Source: Singulisphaera acidiphila DSM 18658 (GTDB lineage: Bacteria > Planctomycetota > Planctomycetia > Isosphaerales > Isosphaeraceae). From it: 64,000 nucleotides of DNA. A program made the translations under genes and the position numbers. Within the stretch, counting starts at the first letter, position 1; the number at the start of each line of letters is the position of its first letter. Of the stretch, positions 35,883 to 46,072 are shown piece by piece. The notes under the pieces were generated by a model. The model was not told the DNA's origin. It was given only the letters and a program-made list of their open reading frames with translations, and searched no databases. Where the stretch lies: NCBI RefSeq assembly GCF_000242455.2, contig NC_019892.1:868001-932000 (forward strand). Reading direction: 5' to 3'.

Positions 35883-36132
35883 TTTGCGATTTCGTCCGTC
35901 GAGGAAGTCTCGGTGCCTGCCAGCCGAGCCGTGATTTTTTCTAAAAAAGGGGATGGCCCCATCCTACGTGCCCACCTCGCGGCGCGGAAGTACCCCGTAC
36001 CTCCTTTGCCGTGAGCCGTCTTTTGGTTTTCCGTGTGTTCGTGTGTTCGAGGGGGTATCATGAACCTCGATCGGATTCGATTCGATCGGTGCGCCCTCCC
36101 TGAATAAAGAGGAATGAGCGAGGTCCACGACC

Positions 36133-36537
36133 GTGCAGCAGACGCAGTCGGAGATCACCTACATCGTGGCCTATCGCTGCCCGAACTGTCAGGTTGCGCT
36201 CGAGGCACGGACCAGCGAGGCGAATACCTGGCTCTGCTGCCCGAAGTGCGGGCGGGCGAGCCTGCCGCCGGAACTCATGAGGCCGCCCCGTGTCGCCCAC
36301 CTGGCGCCGGACGACGCCGTTCTGGTGATCGGCCCCGACCAGGATTCCGACGCCCCGGAGGCTTCCCGTGCCCACCCCGGCGCCATTCGCCGGGTTCTCC
36401 TGACCGTCGGCCTGCTCGCGGCGCTCATGATGCTCGCGATGGCGTTCCTCGAGGGAAACTTCGTGAACGTGGCGATCTTTGGGGTGGTCGCGATCATCGT
36501 GGTCGTGATCATGGGCTTTACGTCAAGGCGGCGCTGA
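36133..36537 (+). CDS. zinc-ribbon protein with two membrane helices
   Basis: 134 residues from a GTG at 36133 (MQQTQSEITYIVAYRCPNCQ), with GAGG upstream. Two Cys pairs, CPNC (about 16-19) and CPKC (about 36-39), form a zinc ribbon. After an acidic linker come two hydrophobic segments (about 87-105, VLLTVGLLAALMMLAMAF, and 111-129, VAIFGVVAIIVVVIMGF) and a short basic tail. Same general design as the protein at 30387-30902 but not obviously homologous. Role unknown. Confidence 0.65.
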   Translation: MQQTQSEITYIVAYRCPNCQVALEARTSEANTWLCCPKCGRASLPPELMRPPRVAHLAPDDAVLVIGPDQDSDAPEASRAHPGAIRRVLLTVGLLAALMMLAMAFLEGNFVNVAIFGVVAIIVVVIMGFTSRRR

Positions 36538-36566
36538 GCTGTTGCGGCCCGCACTTGGGCCTTGGA

Positions 36567-37433
36567 TCATGCTTCAGGCTGCCCGGCGTAGGCATCATCC
36601 TCGGGGTGGTAGTCGAGCCACTCGGTCGCCTCGCTCAGGCTCCAGCGCATCCCTCGGTTGTTCGACATCCCATTGGCCACCAGGAAGTCGCGTTCCTCAA
36701 CGTCCGACTCGACGGCCCCCTCGAAGAGACGTATGAGGTCGCCATTGGAGAGCCACAGGCCCCGCGACCAATCGTCGGGGAGGGTCTCCGGCCGGTTCTC
36801 TCCCGGCTGAATCCAGCCGAGCCGAAGCGCGATGAATGTCATGTCGAACGAGCTCGCCAGGCTTCGGCCGAGCCGTTCGCCCATCAGCTTGGTCGCCCCG
36901 TAAGGGCCATCGGGCTGGGGGGGGCGGGTGACGTCGATCGGCCCGTCGTCGAGTTCTCGATAGCCCCCCATCACGTGATTCGAGCTGGCGAAGATCACGC
37001 GATCGATGCCTGCGAGGGCCGACGCATGGAGCACGTTGCTGAGCGCATCGAGGTTGGGCCCGACCAGCTCTTCCCACGAAGCGGAGTCGTTGGGGTTGGC
37101 CGCCAGGTGGATCACCGTGTCGACCCCGTGGAAGTGGGTAATCCAGTCTTCGTCCAACTCGGACAGGTCGGCCACGATGACGTCGGGATCGTCCGGGTCG
37201 GCCACGCGATCGATCAGGACCAGGTCGTAGAGCTCGTGCCAGGCGGCTCGGAGCTTTCGGCCGATGTTGCCTGACGCTCCGGTGATGAGAACGGTGCGCG
37301 GACCTTCCTCCATGTCCTCGTCGTCGAACTCGTCGAGCTCTTCCGCGGGATTGTAGATAGGCAAGCTGGGCAGGGAGTCCGCACCATTGAGGCGGTTCTC
37401 CTCAACATTGTCGGCTGACTCGTCGGGGTTCAT
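36567..37433 (-). CDS. NAD-dependent SDR, uronate dehydrogenase-like epimerase/dehydratase family
   Basis: 288 residues. After an unusual acidic N-terminal extension (about 1-44, rich in Glu/Asp) the Rossmann fold begins: VLITGASGNIGRKLR (NAD-binding GxxGxxG), then VIHLAANPNDSASWEELVGP, RVIFASSNHVMGGY and the catalytic YGATKLMGE (Tyr and Lys). The ANPN...W..L...N and FASSNHV patterns are those of uronate dehydrogenase and relatives, which oxidise uronic acids to lactones. The neighbouring GH88 enzyme on the same strand releases unsaturated uronic acids, supporting a uronate-related role. The exact substrate is inferred. Confidence 0.85.
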   Translation of the reverse strand: MNPDESADNVEENRLNGADSLPSLPIYNPAEELDEFDDEDMEEGPRTVLITGASGNIGRKLRAAWHELYDLVLIDRVADPDDPDVIVADLSELDEDWITHFHGVDTVIHLAANPNDSASWEELVGPNLDALSNVLHASALAGIDRVIFASSNHVMGGYRELDDGPIDVTRPPQPDGPYGATKLMGERLGRSLASSFDMTFIALRLGWIQPGENRPETLPDDWSRGLWLSNGDLIRLFEGAVESDVEERDFLVANGMSNNRGMRWSLSEATEWLDYHPEDDAYAGQPEA

Positions 37434-37571
37434 GGCTGGAGCTTTCCGGAAGAGGCGTGAGGCGGTCCATCGCGAATTCGATCAACCAGCCGAAGCGGCG
37501 CCGTCGCCCCCAGACGATACCGCATGAGGGCGAGGAACACCAGGAGCCCCGGCGCGCGGGTCTTCGGACCG

Positions 37572-38705
37572 TCAGAACGGCTTGCGGATTCCGAGGACCT
37601 TGGCCACCGCTTCGAGGAAGAAGTATTCGCCCCACATCACCGACTCGTCGACGCCCAGCTTCTTATGAAAATGATAGACGCCGTGCATGAGCACCCCTTC
37701 CCACCCCGGCTTGTTCCAGGCGAGGTAGTGGTCGGTGCAGAGGGTGTCGAGGATCGTCAGGCTGGCGTTTCGGTAGCGGCGGGCACGGTCGGGATCGTCC
37801 GTGAGCTCGGCCAGGTTCCAGAGCCCGGAGGCCGCGATTGCGCCGGCCGAGCTGTCGTCGATCCGGTCGGGGCCGGGGGGAACGTCGAAGTCCCAGGGGG
37901 GGATGAGTCCTTCCGGACAGCGTTCGATGAAGTGGTCGGCGTTGCGCTCGGCGACGGCGAGGTCAACTGGGTTCTTCGTGTAGCTGAAGACGGTGCCGTA
38001 GCCGTAGAGCGACCAGGCCAGCCCCCGGGTCCAGTCGGACTCGCCACTCAACCCTTGGTGCGTGGTCTGGCGGAGGAATGCGCCGGTCCTGAGGTCGAAG
38101 ATCCCCTCGTGTGCGGTGCCGCCGTCGGGTCGGACGAGGGTTCGCTCGGTGGTGCGGCAGTGGTAGACGGCCAGGTCATAGAGGGCGTCGTCGTTCGTCT
38201 CCTTCGCGACGTAGAACATGATCGGCACGTTCATCATGATGTCGATGAACAGGCTTTCGGGAGCGACGAACGACCGGAGGTACTTCCCTCTGGGGTTGAA
38301 CCGAAGCGCCAGGGTTTGCCCCGCCTGGATGAGCACCTTGCGGAGCGCGGGGTCTCCGGTCAGCCGATACCAGGGGAGGTATGTGTTCATGAAGATAAAG
38401 CCGAGGTCGTGGACCTCGCGGTCGTGCTGCTTATGCTCGATGAGCTTCGAGTAGTGCTCAGCCTGAGCGCGCCACCAGGGGTCGCCGTCGCGTTCCGCGA
38501 GCAGCCACATCATGCCGGCGTGGAACCCTGCGCACCAATCGGTCCAGAGCTCGCCCTCGTGCTTCCAACGCCCCTCGACGGTATAGATCGGAAAATAGTC
38601 GGGGGTCCGCTCGATCGTCGCCCGGACCTGGCGGCCCGCGAAGTCAAAAGCCCGCTCCAGGCGAGGCTTGAGGTCGGCCAGGTCGATCTCACGAGGTTCG
38701 GCCAC
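37572..38705 (-). CDS. GH88 unsaturated glucuronyl hydrolase
   Basis: 377 residues in an (alpha/alpha)6-barrel family. Diagnostic segments are WTDWCAGFHAGMMWLLAERD, HDREVHDLGFIFMNTYLPWY and SLFIDIMMNVPIMFYVAKE; the Asp of HDLGF and of FIDIMMN correspond to the catalytic pair of known unsaturated glucuronyl hydrolases. Later come RGLAWSLYGYGTVFSYTKNP and DDSSAGAIAASGLWNL. It hydrates the unsaturated uronic acid left by polysaccharide lyases and so releases it from oligosaccharides. No signal peptide is visible, so it is probably cytoplasmic. It precedes the SDR gene (138 bp apart, same strand), forming a likely two-gene uronate operon. Confidence 0.92.
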   Translation of the reverse strand: MAEPREIDLADLKPRLERAFDFAGRQVRATIERTPDYFPIYTVEGRWKHEGELWTDWCAGFHAGMMWLLAERDGDPWWRAQAEHYSKLIEHKQHDREVHDLGFIFMNTYLPWYRLTGDPALRKVLIQAGQTLALRFNPRGKYLRSFVAPESLFIDIMMNVPIMFYVAKETNDDALYDLAVYHCRTTERTLVRPDGGTAHEGIFDLRTGAFLRQTTHQGLSGESDWTRGLAWSLYGYGTVFSYTKNPVDLAVAERNADHFIERCPEGLIPPWDFDVPPGPDRIDDSSAGAIAASGLWNLAELTDDPDRARRYRNASLTILDTLCTDHYLAWNKPGWEGVLMHGVYHFHKKLGVDESVMWGEYFFLEAVAKVLGIRKPF

Positions 38706-38864
38706 GGTTCGTGCTCCTTACGGACGCATGTTTCTTTTCGAAAACCGCGTCGAATATACCGTACCGGGCCGAAAACGGAGACGGAATAACGTCCCGAAGC
38801 GGAAGACGGCTGGACCATCGCCGGCCCCAAAAGGCAACCGGGGAGCATTGGCCCACTGCAAGCG

Positions 38865-39209
38865 TCAGTACTCCGACGCAGTCGGCAAGGCCTTCCGTCT
38901 GAGCAGAGAGAGAGCGAGAAGGGTGACCGAGAGGATCCCGAGCGTCCAGGCGAACTGTCGACGGTCGGTCGATCCTCGGACAACGCTGGCGAGGAGCACC
39001 AAAATGACGGCAAACTCGCTCCCGACGATCGCGCCGATCGCGACTTGACGTTTCCAAGGACTCGGCTCGACCCTGACCTCATCACCGCCCAGGCTGGGGG
39101 ATGACGCCCAACTCGACTGCGCGACCGGCTCCGCATCACTCCACGATTCGACGGCTTTGCTGAATGTTCTGATTTTTCGTTTGCCGAGGGACGCAAGGTG
39201 CGGAGACAT
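38865..39209 (-). CDS. small membrane protein, unknown function
   Basis: 114 residues from ATG 39209, supported by TTGGAG six bases upstream. About the first 55 residues are soluble and Ser-rich. Two hydrophobic helices follow (about 59-77, VAIGAIVGSEFAVILVLLAS, and 88-103, WTLGILSVTLLALSLL). The tail is basic. Resembles no family I know; similar helix pairs occur in many small planctomycete membrane proteins. Confidence 0.6.
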   Translation of the reverse strand: MSPHLASLGKRKIRTFSKAVESWSDAEPVAQSSWASSPSLGGDEVRVEPSPWKRQVAIGAIVGSEFAVILVLLASVVRGSTDRRQFAWTLGILSVTLLALSLLRRKALPTASEY

Positions 39210-39717
39210 GTCCAGCTCCAAAGCCGTTCTTAGCGGGAGGGTGGAGTCTATCGAGCATGGATGTTATCTGCGTTTCTAAATATATCATAAGAGAGAACGC
39301 GAGCCTTCGTCTAGTCTCTTGTGAGTCCGAGATCGCGAGTTTTTTTGCGTTTTTCGCCTGGTTTTGCCTTTGGTGTCGGTGGGATGGGCTGGCGTGGAAA
39401 GGTTTGGCGATAAGAGGAAATGAAACGAGGGCGGTATGCCTTGATCCATGGCCCGTTTCGGAACCTGCAGGCATCATCAGCGAATCGCGATGTTGCCATT
39501 TTTCCTGGGACCGTGGGCGCCTCGCTCGCTCTTCAATTTCATGAATTCAAATTTCAATAAATTTAATTGATTTTGAGAGCGTTCGGGGAGCTTCGCCCGC
39601 AATCAATCATCAGAAACCCCGTTGGCCGCTCACTGGAGGGTGATGATCAACGGGGGTCGTTCCTGAGATCGATCAATTGATTGGCCGAGACGATTATCGC
39701 GGTCTCGCAAGCAAGGC
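39210..39717. other. gene-free region, locally AT-rich
   Basis: About 510 bp between the small membrane protein gene and the stop of the FAD/Fe-S dehydrogenase gene. AT-rich patches occur at 39260-39300 and 39530-39575. Open frames lack support. No terminator hairpin was found. Confidence 0.4.
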
Positions 39718-42645
39718 TCAGGCTTCCTGAGGGGTCAGTTGTTCGGCGAGAAGCTCGATCGGGTGCAGCGCGTTGTGTCCGGCGAGGCCGTGGACCTGGC
39801 TTCGGCACGAGAAGCCGGGGGCGACCAGTCGCGCCTTGGGGTTGGCCTGCATGGCCGGCAGGATCACGCGATTGGCCAGGGCCGCGCTGACCTCGTAGTG
39901 GCCATGCTCGTAGCCGAACGAGCCGGCCATGCCGCAGCAGCCCGAGTCGAGTTCCTTGACCTCGAGCCCGGGAATCCGGCGGAGGGCGGCCATCGTCCCG
40001 GCCGTGCCCACGAGGGCTTTTTGCTGGCAGTGGCCGTGCAGGAGGACCTGCTCCTCGAGGGGACGCAAAGGGAGCGAGGGGACCCGGGCCGGGTCGGCCA
40101 CGAACGCGTCCACGAGTTGTGAGGACTTGGCGACGAGGTCGGCGTCGGGGCCGAGCCGGAAGTCGCGGTACTCGTCGACCAGGGTGAGCAGGCAACTCGG
40201 CTCGCAGCCGAGGATGGGCGTCCCCTTGCGGGCGTGGCCGACCAGTCGGCGGACGTTCTCGCGGGCGAGGTCGCGGCCCAGGGTGAGCAGGCCCTTGGAG
40301 AGCGCGGGGCGGCCGCAGCAAGGGAGGCCCGCCAACTCGACTCGGTAGCCGGACGCCTCGAGCACTCGTACGGCGGCCCGGCCGATTTCCGGGTTGTTGT
40401 AGGTGGTGAAGCAGTCGTCCATCAAGAGGACGGACCCCTGAGTCCCCGCGCGGGGGTCAACCGGGTGGCGGCGGAACCAGCGGCGCAGGTTGTCGCGTGC
40501 AAAAGTCGGCAGGGTTCGTCGTCGGTCGATCCCGGCGACCTTCTCGAGCAGCCATTTGAACGAGGGCTGTTGCAGGGTCCAGTTGGCCAGCGGGGCCGTC
40601 GCCGAGCCGATCGGGTTGAGCCGGTGGATGTGGCCCATCAAGAGCGTGCCGATCGGCACTCGCTTCTCTTTGTAGACCTGGTGGAGGACTTCGGCCTTGA
40701 GCTTGGCCATGTCGACGTTCGACGGGCACTCGCTCTTGCAGGCCTTGCACTGAAGGCAGAGGTCGAGCGCCTCGTGGAGCGCCTCGTTCTGGAATCCGTC
40801 GCGGCCGAGCTCACCGGTCATCGCCATCCGGAGCGCGTTGGCGCGGCCCCTGGTCGTGTGCTCCTCCTCCATCGTGACCATATAGCTCGGGCACATGGTG
40901 CCGGTCCCTGTCTTGCGGCAGGCACCGACGCCCGAGCACATCTCGACGGCCCGGGCGAACCCGCCCTGGCTCGAGAAGTCGAACACGGTCGACTCGGGCT
41001 CGTGAGGGTGGTAATCGGGGCTGATGCGTAGGTTGTCGCCGGGGTCGGGCGCGGCGACGACCTTCCCCGGGTTCATCCGGTTCTCGGGGTCGAAGGCGCG
41101 CTTGACGGCTTCGAACGCCCCGTAGACCTCGGGGCCGAACAGCTTGGTGTTCCAGAGGCTGCGGGCCAGGCCGTCGCCGTGCTCGCCGCTCATCGCGCCC
41201 TCGAACTCGACGACCAGGTCAGAGACCTCGCGCGCGATTGTCCGTAGCGACTCGACCCCCTCGTGGGTTTTGACGTTGAGGATCGGCCGGATGTGCAGGC
41301 AGCCGACGTCGGCATGGCCGTAGCAGGCGGCCTCGACCCCTTGGCGTTCGACGATCGCCTCGAATCGTTCGTAGAAGGCGGGCAAGCGGGCGGGAGCGAC
41401 CGCTGTGTCTTCGACGAAGGCGACCGGCTTGGAGTCGCCGACCAGCCCCATCAGAAGTGAGAACCCGGCTTTGCGGACCTTCCAGAAGTCGTCCTTTTCG
41501 GCTCCTCCCAGGCTTTTGCGGACTCCCAGGACGTGCGGACGCCCTTCGAACCGGCGGGCCAGGTCGTTGGCCCGGTCGGCCAACTCCTCCGCGCTGTCGG
41601 CGTAGAACTGAGCGGCGAGGACCGCGGCCGGACGCCCTTCGGCGAACTCCATCCGCCCCGCGTAGGCGGGGTGGGTTGCGGCCAGGTCGAGGATCATCCG
41701 GTCGAGCATCTCGACGGCCACCGGACCGGTCGCCACGATCTCCTCGAGCCGATCGAGCGCGGCCGGGATTGTTGCGAACGAGAGTACGACGAGGCCGGTT
41801 GCCGCAGGGATCGGTACGACCTTGAGCTCGGCCCCCTGGACGACCGCCAGCGTTCCCTCCGACCCGACGATCAAGCGCGCCAGGTTGAACTGCCAAGGGT
41901 CGTCTTGCCAGCCGGCCGCGCGGACCGGCAGGCCCGGCACGAACTCATCGAGGTTATACCCGCTGACCCGGCGGAGGATTTTGGGGAACTTCGCCTCGAT
42001 CGCCGCCCGGTGCCGGGCGACGGTGTCGCGGACCACGCGATGGATCGTGCCGACGGAGTCGGGCCGGGCGCAGAGCGCATCGAGTTCGGTCGCCGGGACC
42101 GGGCCCAAGGTCGTCGACGTACCGTCGGCCAGGACGACGTCGACCGAAAGGACATGGTCAACGGTCTTGCCATAGCGGAGGGACCGCGCGCCTGCCGAGT
42201 TGTTGCCGATCATTCCGCCGATCGTGGCGCGGTCGCTGGTCGACACGTCGGGCCCGAACATCAGGCCGAGCGGTCGGAGGTGGGCGTTGAGCCGGTCGAG
42301 CACAACTCCCGGCTCAACCCGCACGGTCATCCGGTCGCGATCGACCACGCCGACCCGGTTCAGGTACTTGGAGAAGTCGAGCACGATGGCCGGGCCGATC
42401 GTCTGCCCCGAGAGACTTGTGGCCGCCCCTCGCGGCACGATCGGCACGCCCTCATCGGCGGCAATCCGGACGGTCGCCACCACGTCGGCCGCCGTGCGTG
42501 GCACCACCACGCCCAGGGGTTCGATCTGGTAGAGGCTCGCATCGGTCGAGTACAGGCCGCGGCTTCCCCGATCGAAGCGAACTTCGGCACGAGTTTCCCG
42601 GCTGAGACGGTCTTGGAGGCGCTGCATGTTGGTGGTCGTCGTCAT
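39718..42645 (-). CDS. FAD-linked oxidase / Fe-S dehydrogenase fusion (D-lactate or glycolate dehydrogenase type)
   Basis: 975 residues. The N-terminal half is a GlcD/DLD-like flavoprotein: PRTAADVVATVRIAADEGVP, PIVPRGAATSLSGQTIGPAI and TIGGMIGNNSAGARSLRYG (FAD PCMH domain), then the FAD-oxidase C domain (to about 530). The second half is a GlpC-like Fe-S module: CSGVGACRKTGTGTMCPSY and CLQCKACKSECPSNVDM bind clusters, followed by two CCG domains (LAGLPCCGRPALSKG, LDSGCCGMAGSFGYEHG). This single-chain fusion oxidises a 2-hydroxy acid, passing electrons to the quinone pool, probably at the inner membrane. The ATG at 42645 has no clear Shine-Dalgarno. The substrate is inferred only to class. 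Confidence 0.92.
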   Translation of the reverse strand: MTTTTNMQRLQDRLSRETRAEVRFDRGSRGLYSTDASLYQIEPLGVVVPRTAADVVATVRIAADEGVPIVPRGAATSLSGQTIGPAIVLDFSKYLNRVGVVDRDRMTVRVEPGVVLDRLNAHLRPLGLMFGPDVSTSDRATIGGMIGNNSAGARSLRYGKTVDHVLSVDVVLADGTSTTLGPVPATELDALCARPDSVGTIHRVVRDTVARHRAAIEAKFPKILRRVSGYNLDEFVPGLPVRAAGWQDDPWQFNLARLIVGSEGTLAVVQGAELKVVPIPAATGLVVLSFATIPAALDRLEEIVATGPVAVEMLDRMILDLAATHPAYAGRMEFAEGRPAAVLAAQFYADSAEELADRANDLARRFEGRPHVLGVRKSLGGAEKDDFWKVRKAGFSLLMGLVGDSKPVAFVEDTAVAPARLPAFYERFEAIVERQGVEAACYGHADVGCLHIRPILNVKTHEGVESLRTIAREVSDLVVEFEGAMSGEHGDGLARSLWNTKLFGPEVYGAFEAVKRAFDPENRMNPGKVVAAPDPGDNLRISPDYHPHEPESTVFDFSSQGGFARAVEMCSGVGACRKTGTGTMCPSYMVTMEEEHTTRGRANALRMAMTGELGRDGFQNEALHEALDLCLQCKACKSECPSNVDMAKLKAEVLHQVYKEKRVPIGTLLMGHIHRLNPIGSATAPLANWTLQQPSFKWLLEKVAGIDRRRTLPTFARDNLRRWFRRHPVDPRAGTQGSVLLMDDCFTTYNNPEIGRAAVRVLEASGYRVELAGLPCCGRPALSKGLLTLGRDLARENVRRLVGHARKGTPILGCEPSCLLTLVDEYRDFRLGPDADLVAKSSQLVDAFVADPARVPSLPLRPLEEQVLLHGHCQQKALVGTAGTMAALRRIPGLEVKELDSGCCGMAGSFGYEHGHYEVSAALANRVILPAMQANPKARLVAPGFSCRSQVHGLAGHNALHPIELLAEQLTPQEA

Positions 42646-43188
42646 CGCAATATCTTATGCCAGGATGGTCCCCCAAGGCGATCCCGTCTTTGCCTTTCTT
42701 TTTGATAGTCCCGGCTCGAAACGCGTTGCTTTTTTTCACGATTCACCCGGCCGCCAAACGAGACCAAACGACCCGGGGCGAGGGGTTGATGCTTCTGTTG
42801 CGATGAGAGGATCTCGCTTGTCGCCTTTGGGCATCATTCAAGTGCCTTTTCTTCGTTGCATGTTTCGCAAATTGCCTATTCTTCCAAAAGGGCAAGCTCG
42901 CTTTGACCATGCACGGTTTTGGGGATTAACATGCTTTCTCTGGAATCGTCGAGCCACTGAGTCGTGGTGGGGTCGTTTAAGAAAAGAAATAAGGGAGAGA
43001 AAGCAACTCAAGCTCATCCTTTCAGATTCCAATGAGTGTGTGCTTCCCTCCCCCTTTGGCCCGCTCTGAGCTTAGCTCAGAGGAATGGAGTCTCCCGCAA
43101 GGCATTCGTTTCCCCGATCGCCACCTCCTCGAGAGGTGTGTTCGGAAGGGTGTCCGGTGCTGCGCATATTACAAGCGAGGAAATCGAG
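42646..43188. other. leader region of the PEP-CTERM gene with a short hairpin
   Basis: About 540 bp between divergent genes. At 43064-43082 is the palindrome CTCTGAGCTTAGCTCAGAG (8-bp arms around TTA), about 107 bp before the ATG at 43189, usable as a hairpin or an operator. A T-rich tract lies at 42728-42738. No sigma54 or sigma70 box could be assigned confidently. Confidence 0.45.
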
Positions 43189-44145
43189 ATGCGGAATTGG
43201 CGTGTTCGTGGGATTGTGGGTTTGATCGCCATCCTTGTGATGACTTCGGGAGAGGCTCAAGCGGGGATGTCGCTTGGTCCTGCTCAGAATTACAGCGTCT
43301 TTATCTTGGGGAACGCCAACCAAGCTTACACCGACTCGGAAGGACGGGTGGCGATTGGTGGAAACGCGACGTATACGGGCTACAGCGTCGCGTCGAAGCT
43401 TCCGACCAATACCACAAACGCGCTTGTGGTTGGCGGCAACCTGGTCTTCAGCAACGGCACCATCAATGGTGATCTCCACGTCGGCGGAACGACCAGTTTG
43501 TCGGGGGTCAACGTGACTGGCAGCAAGTTTCAGGATAAGCCGATCGACTTTACGGCGGCTGCGACGTCGTTGAGTGCCTTGTCGTCGTTCCTGGCGTCGC
43601 AAGCGTCGAGCGGAGCGGTGGGCGCAGGGGCGCTCGGCCTGACCCTGACGGGCGTTTCCAGTAGCCTCAATGTTTTCAATCTGACGGCCGCCCAGTTCGC
43701 CAGCGCCAACAACAACGGCCTCAATATCGTCGCTCCTTCCGGCTCGACTGTCTTGATCAACGTCGATGGAACCTCTCCTTCGTTGGCGAACTTCCAGATG
43801 TACGTCAACGGATCGGCTTCGGAAACGAACCCGCTGATCAATAACATCCTGTTCAATTTCTCGAAAGCGAAGACACTGACCGACTCGAACGTCTCGATCT
43901 ACGGCAGCGTCTTGGCACCTGGCGCCGCGCTTCAGTTCGACTACAACCACGTCAACGGTTCATTGATCGGGGCCTCGCTCAACGGGCATGTTGAGGTGCA
44001 CAACTACCCCTTCGGAGGGACGCTCCCGCAGGCCGTCCCCGAGCCTTCGTCCTTCGTTCTCATGGGAATCTGCGGTCTGGTCCTCGCATTCTCACCGCGA
44101 TTCAGGGCCATCTGCCTCAGGCGTGCCCCGCTCGTGGAATCCTGA
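43189..44145 (+). CDS. choice-of-anchor A family protein with PEP-CTERM sorting signal
   Basis: 318 residues from ATG 43189 (GAGGA eight bases upstream). The signal peptide is RGIVGLIAILVMTSGEAQAG. The mature part starts LGPAQNYSVFILGNANQAYT and continues SEGRVAIGGNATYTGYSVAS, NALVVGGNLVFSNGTINGDL, NVSIYGSVLAPGAALQFDYN and HVNGSLIGASLNGHVEVHNY, the pattern of choice-of-anchor A domains. It ends VPEPSSFVLMGICGLVLAFS plus a basic tail, a PEP-CTERM signal recognised by exosortase, so it should be exported and processed or anchored at the surface. The matrix or biofilm role is general knowledge of such proteins, not shown here. Confidence 0.9.
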   Translation: MRNWRVRGIVGLIAILVMTSGEAQAGMSLGPAQNYSVFILGNANQAYTDSEGRVAIGGNATYTGYSVASKLPTNTTNALVVGGNLVFSNGTINGDLHVGGTTSLSGVNVTGSKFQDKPIDFTAAATSLSALSSFLASQASSGAVGAGALGLTLTGVSSSLNVFNLTAAQFASANNNGLNIVAPSGSTVLINVDGTSPSLANFQMYVNGSASETNPLINNILFNFSKAKTLTDSNVSIYGSVLAPGAALQFDYNHVNGSLIGASLNGHVEVHNYPFGGTLPQAVPEPSSFVLMGICGLVLAFSPRFRAICLRRAPLVES

Positions 44146-44281
44146 AAAGTGCGGCATCGAACCATGGAACATACGGAAGCTGAAAAAGAGTGATTGCTGA
44201 ATTGAATGAATTTGGAAATCAGTCATTACCTTGGTTTTCGTGGGCTTCCGTGTTTTCCGTGGTGCGGTGTTGAGTCTTGGT

Positions 44282-46072
44282 TCAGGGGCGCCGCCGAAGT
44301 TCGGCGGGTCGACGGCCGCGTCCGAGGTTGTGCGCGGTGTTGATCAACGAGACGTGGGAGAAGGCCTGAGGGAAGTTGCCCAGTTGCCGGCCCGTCGTCG
44401 AGTCGTACTCTTCCGCGAGGAGGCCGACGTCGTTGCGGATGGCCAGGAGCCGGTCGAAGATCAGTCTCGCCTCGTCGGCACGCCCCTGGAGTCCCAGGTT
44501 GTCGGCGTACCAGAAGGTGCAAGGGAGGAACGATCCCTCACCGGGGGGGAGGCCGTCGACCTCCGGATCGGTTTCGTAGCGGGCGACGAAACCAGCCTTC
44601 ATCAGCCGGCGCTCGATCGCCGCGACCGTTCCGAGCACCCTGGGATCGTCGGCCGGCAGAAAGCCGACCAGCGGGACCATCAGCAGGCTGGCGTCGAGCC
44701 GGTTCGTGCCGTACGACTGGACGAAGGCGTTCAGTTCGGAGTTGAAACCGTCGCGGCAGACCTCCGCGTGGATCTGGTCGCGCACGGCCCGCCAGCGCTC
44801 GACCGGCCCCTCAACCTGGAATTGCTCGACCGACTTCACGGCGCGGTCGAAGGCCACCCAGGCCATCACCTTCGAGTGAGTGAACGGTCTTCGTTCCCCA
44901 CGGACTTCCCAGATCCCCTCGTCGGGAAGCGTCCAGGCCGTCTCCAGGTGGTTGAGTAGGAGGTGCTCGACGCGCCATCCCTCTTCGAGGGGGGCTATGC
45001 CGTCACGACGCCCCTGGTACAAGGCGTCGATGACTTCGCCGAACACGTCGAGCTGGAATTGGTTCGAGGCCGCGTTGCCGATCCGCACGGGGCGCGAACT
45101 CTCGTAGCCAGGGAGCCAGGGGAGTTCCAACTCGGTGAGCCTGCGCTCGCCCGACAGCCCGTACATGATTTGCAGCTCCGCCGGTTGGCCGGCCACGGCA
45201 CGGAGGAGCCAATCACGCCACTGACGCGCTTCCTCGAGATAACCCGAGGTCATCAACGAGTAGAGGGTGAAGGTCGCGTCGCGGATCCAGCAATAGCGAT
45301 AGTCCCAGTTCCGGACCCCTCCAGGGCATTCGGGCAAGGACGTGGTCGGGGCGGCGACGATCCCGCCCGTCGGCGCGAAGGTCAGAGCCTTCAAGGTGAT
45401 CAACGAGCGACGAACCGCCTCGGTATCGCCCTCCACATCCGGGCACCCCTGCGACCAACGGCCCCACCACTCCGTCGTCTCCTCGATCGCACGTTCGACG
45501 TCGACTTGCCGTGGGCACGGCTCGTGCGAGGGGTGCCAGGTGGCCTCGAACGGGATCCGCTGACCGTCGGCGACGGTGAAGTCGGCGACCGTCGTCAGGC
45601 CTTCGCCCCGGATTTCGGCGCCGGCGGTGAACCGGAGCATGTCCGGGCCTCCGATCGCCGAGATCGAGCCGTCGGTCCGCCGGACCCAGGGGACGATCGA
45701 GCCGTAGTCGAACCGGATGCTCAAGTCGAGCCGCATGGGGACTCGTCCCCCCCTGCCCTCGACCAGGCGGAGGACGGTTGGGGTCTCGGTGGTCATCGCC
45801 ATGGCGTCGATGACCGCGACGCTGCCCGAGTCGGTCTCAAACTCGGTCTCGAGCACGAGCGTCCCGGGCCGGTAGCGCCGGCTGATCCGGCGGATCTTTT
45901 CCGCCGGGGCGATCTGCCAGCGTCCGTTCTCGGCTGTGCCCAGCAATGCGGCGAAGCAGGCGCCCGAATCGAATCGAGGGACGCAGAGCCAGTCGATCGA
46001 CCCATTTTTCCCGACCAGGGCCGCGGTCCGGCAGTCTCCGATCAAGGCGTAGTCTTCAATCCTCAAGGCCAT
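44282..46072 (-). CDS. GH15-family glycoside hydrolase (glucoamylase/trehalase-like)
   Basis: 596 residues. The N-terminal beta-sandwich starts [20 protein letters not shown] and [20 protein letters not shown], typical of bacterial GH15 proteins. The (alpha/alpha)6 domain has [20 protein letters not shown], the general-acid Glu region [19 protein letters not shown] and the second catalytic Glu in [20 protein letters not shown]. It hydrolyses terminal alpha-glucosyl units (maltodextrins or trehalose). There is no signal peptide, so it is cytoplasmic. AGGA lies before the ATG. The gene stands alone on the minus strand. Confidence 0.92.
   Translation of the reverse strand: MALRIEDYALIGDCRTAALVGKNGSIDWLCVPRFDSGACFAALLGTAENGRWQIAPAEKIRRISRRYRPGTLVLETEFETDSGSVAVIDAMAMTTETPTVLRLVEGRGGRVPMRLDLSIRFDYGSIVPWVRRTDGSISAIGGPDMLRFTAGAEIRGEGLTTVADFTVADGQRIPFEATWHPSHEPCPRQVDVERAIEETTEWWGRWSQGCPDVEGDTEAVRRSLITLKALTFAPTGGIVAAPTTSLPECPGGVRNWDYRYCWIRDATFTLYSLMTSGYLEEARQWRDWLLRAVAGQPAELQIMYGLSGERRLTELELPWLPGYESSRPVRIGNAASNQFQLDVFGEVIDALYQGRRDGIAPLEEGWRVEHLLLNHLETAWTLPDEGIWEVRGERRPFTHSKVMAWVAFDRAVKSVEQFQVEGPVERWRAVRDQIHAEVCRDGFNSELNAFVQSYGTNRLDASLLMVPLVGFLPADDPRVLGTVAAIERRLMKAGFVARYETDPEVDGLPPGEGSFLPCTFWYADNLGLQGRADEARLIFDRLLAIRNDVGLLAEEYDSTTGRQLGNFPQAFSHVSLINTAHNLGRGRRPAELRRRP

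Noticed and set aside
42904..42925. ATGCACGGTTTTGGGG ahead of the PEP-CTERM gene as a sigma54 promoter
   Set aside because: It lacks the GG of the -24 element and the GC of the -12 element; too poor a match to claim.
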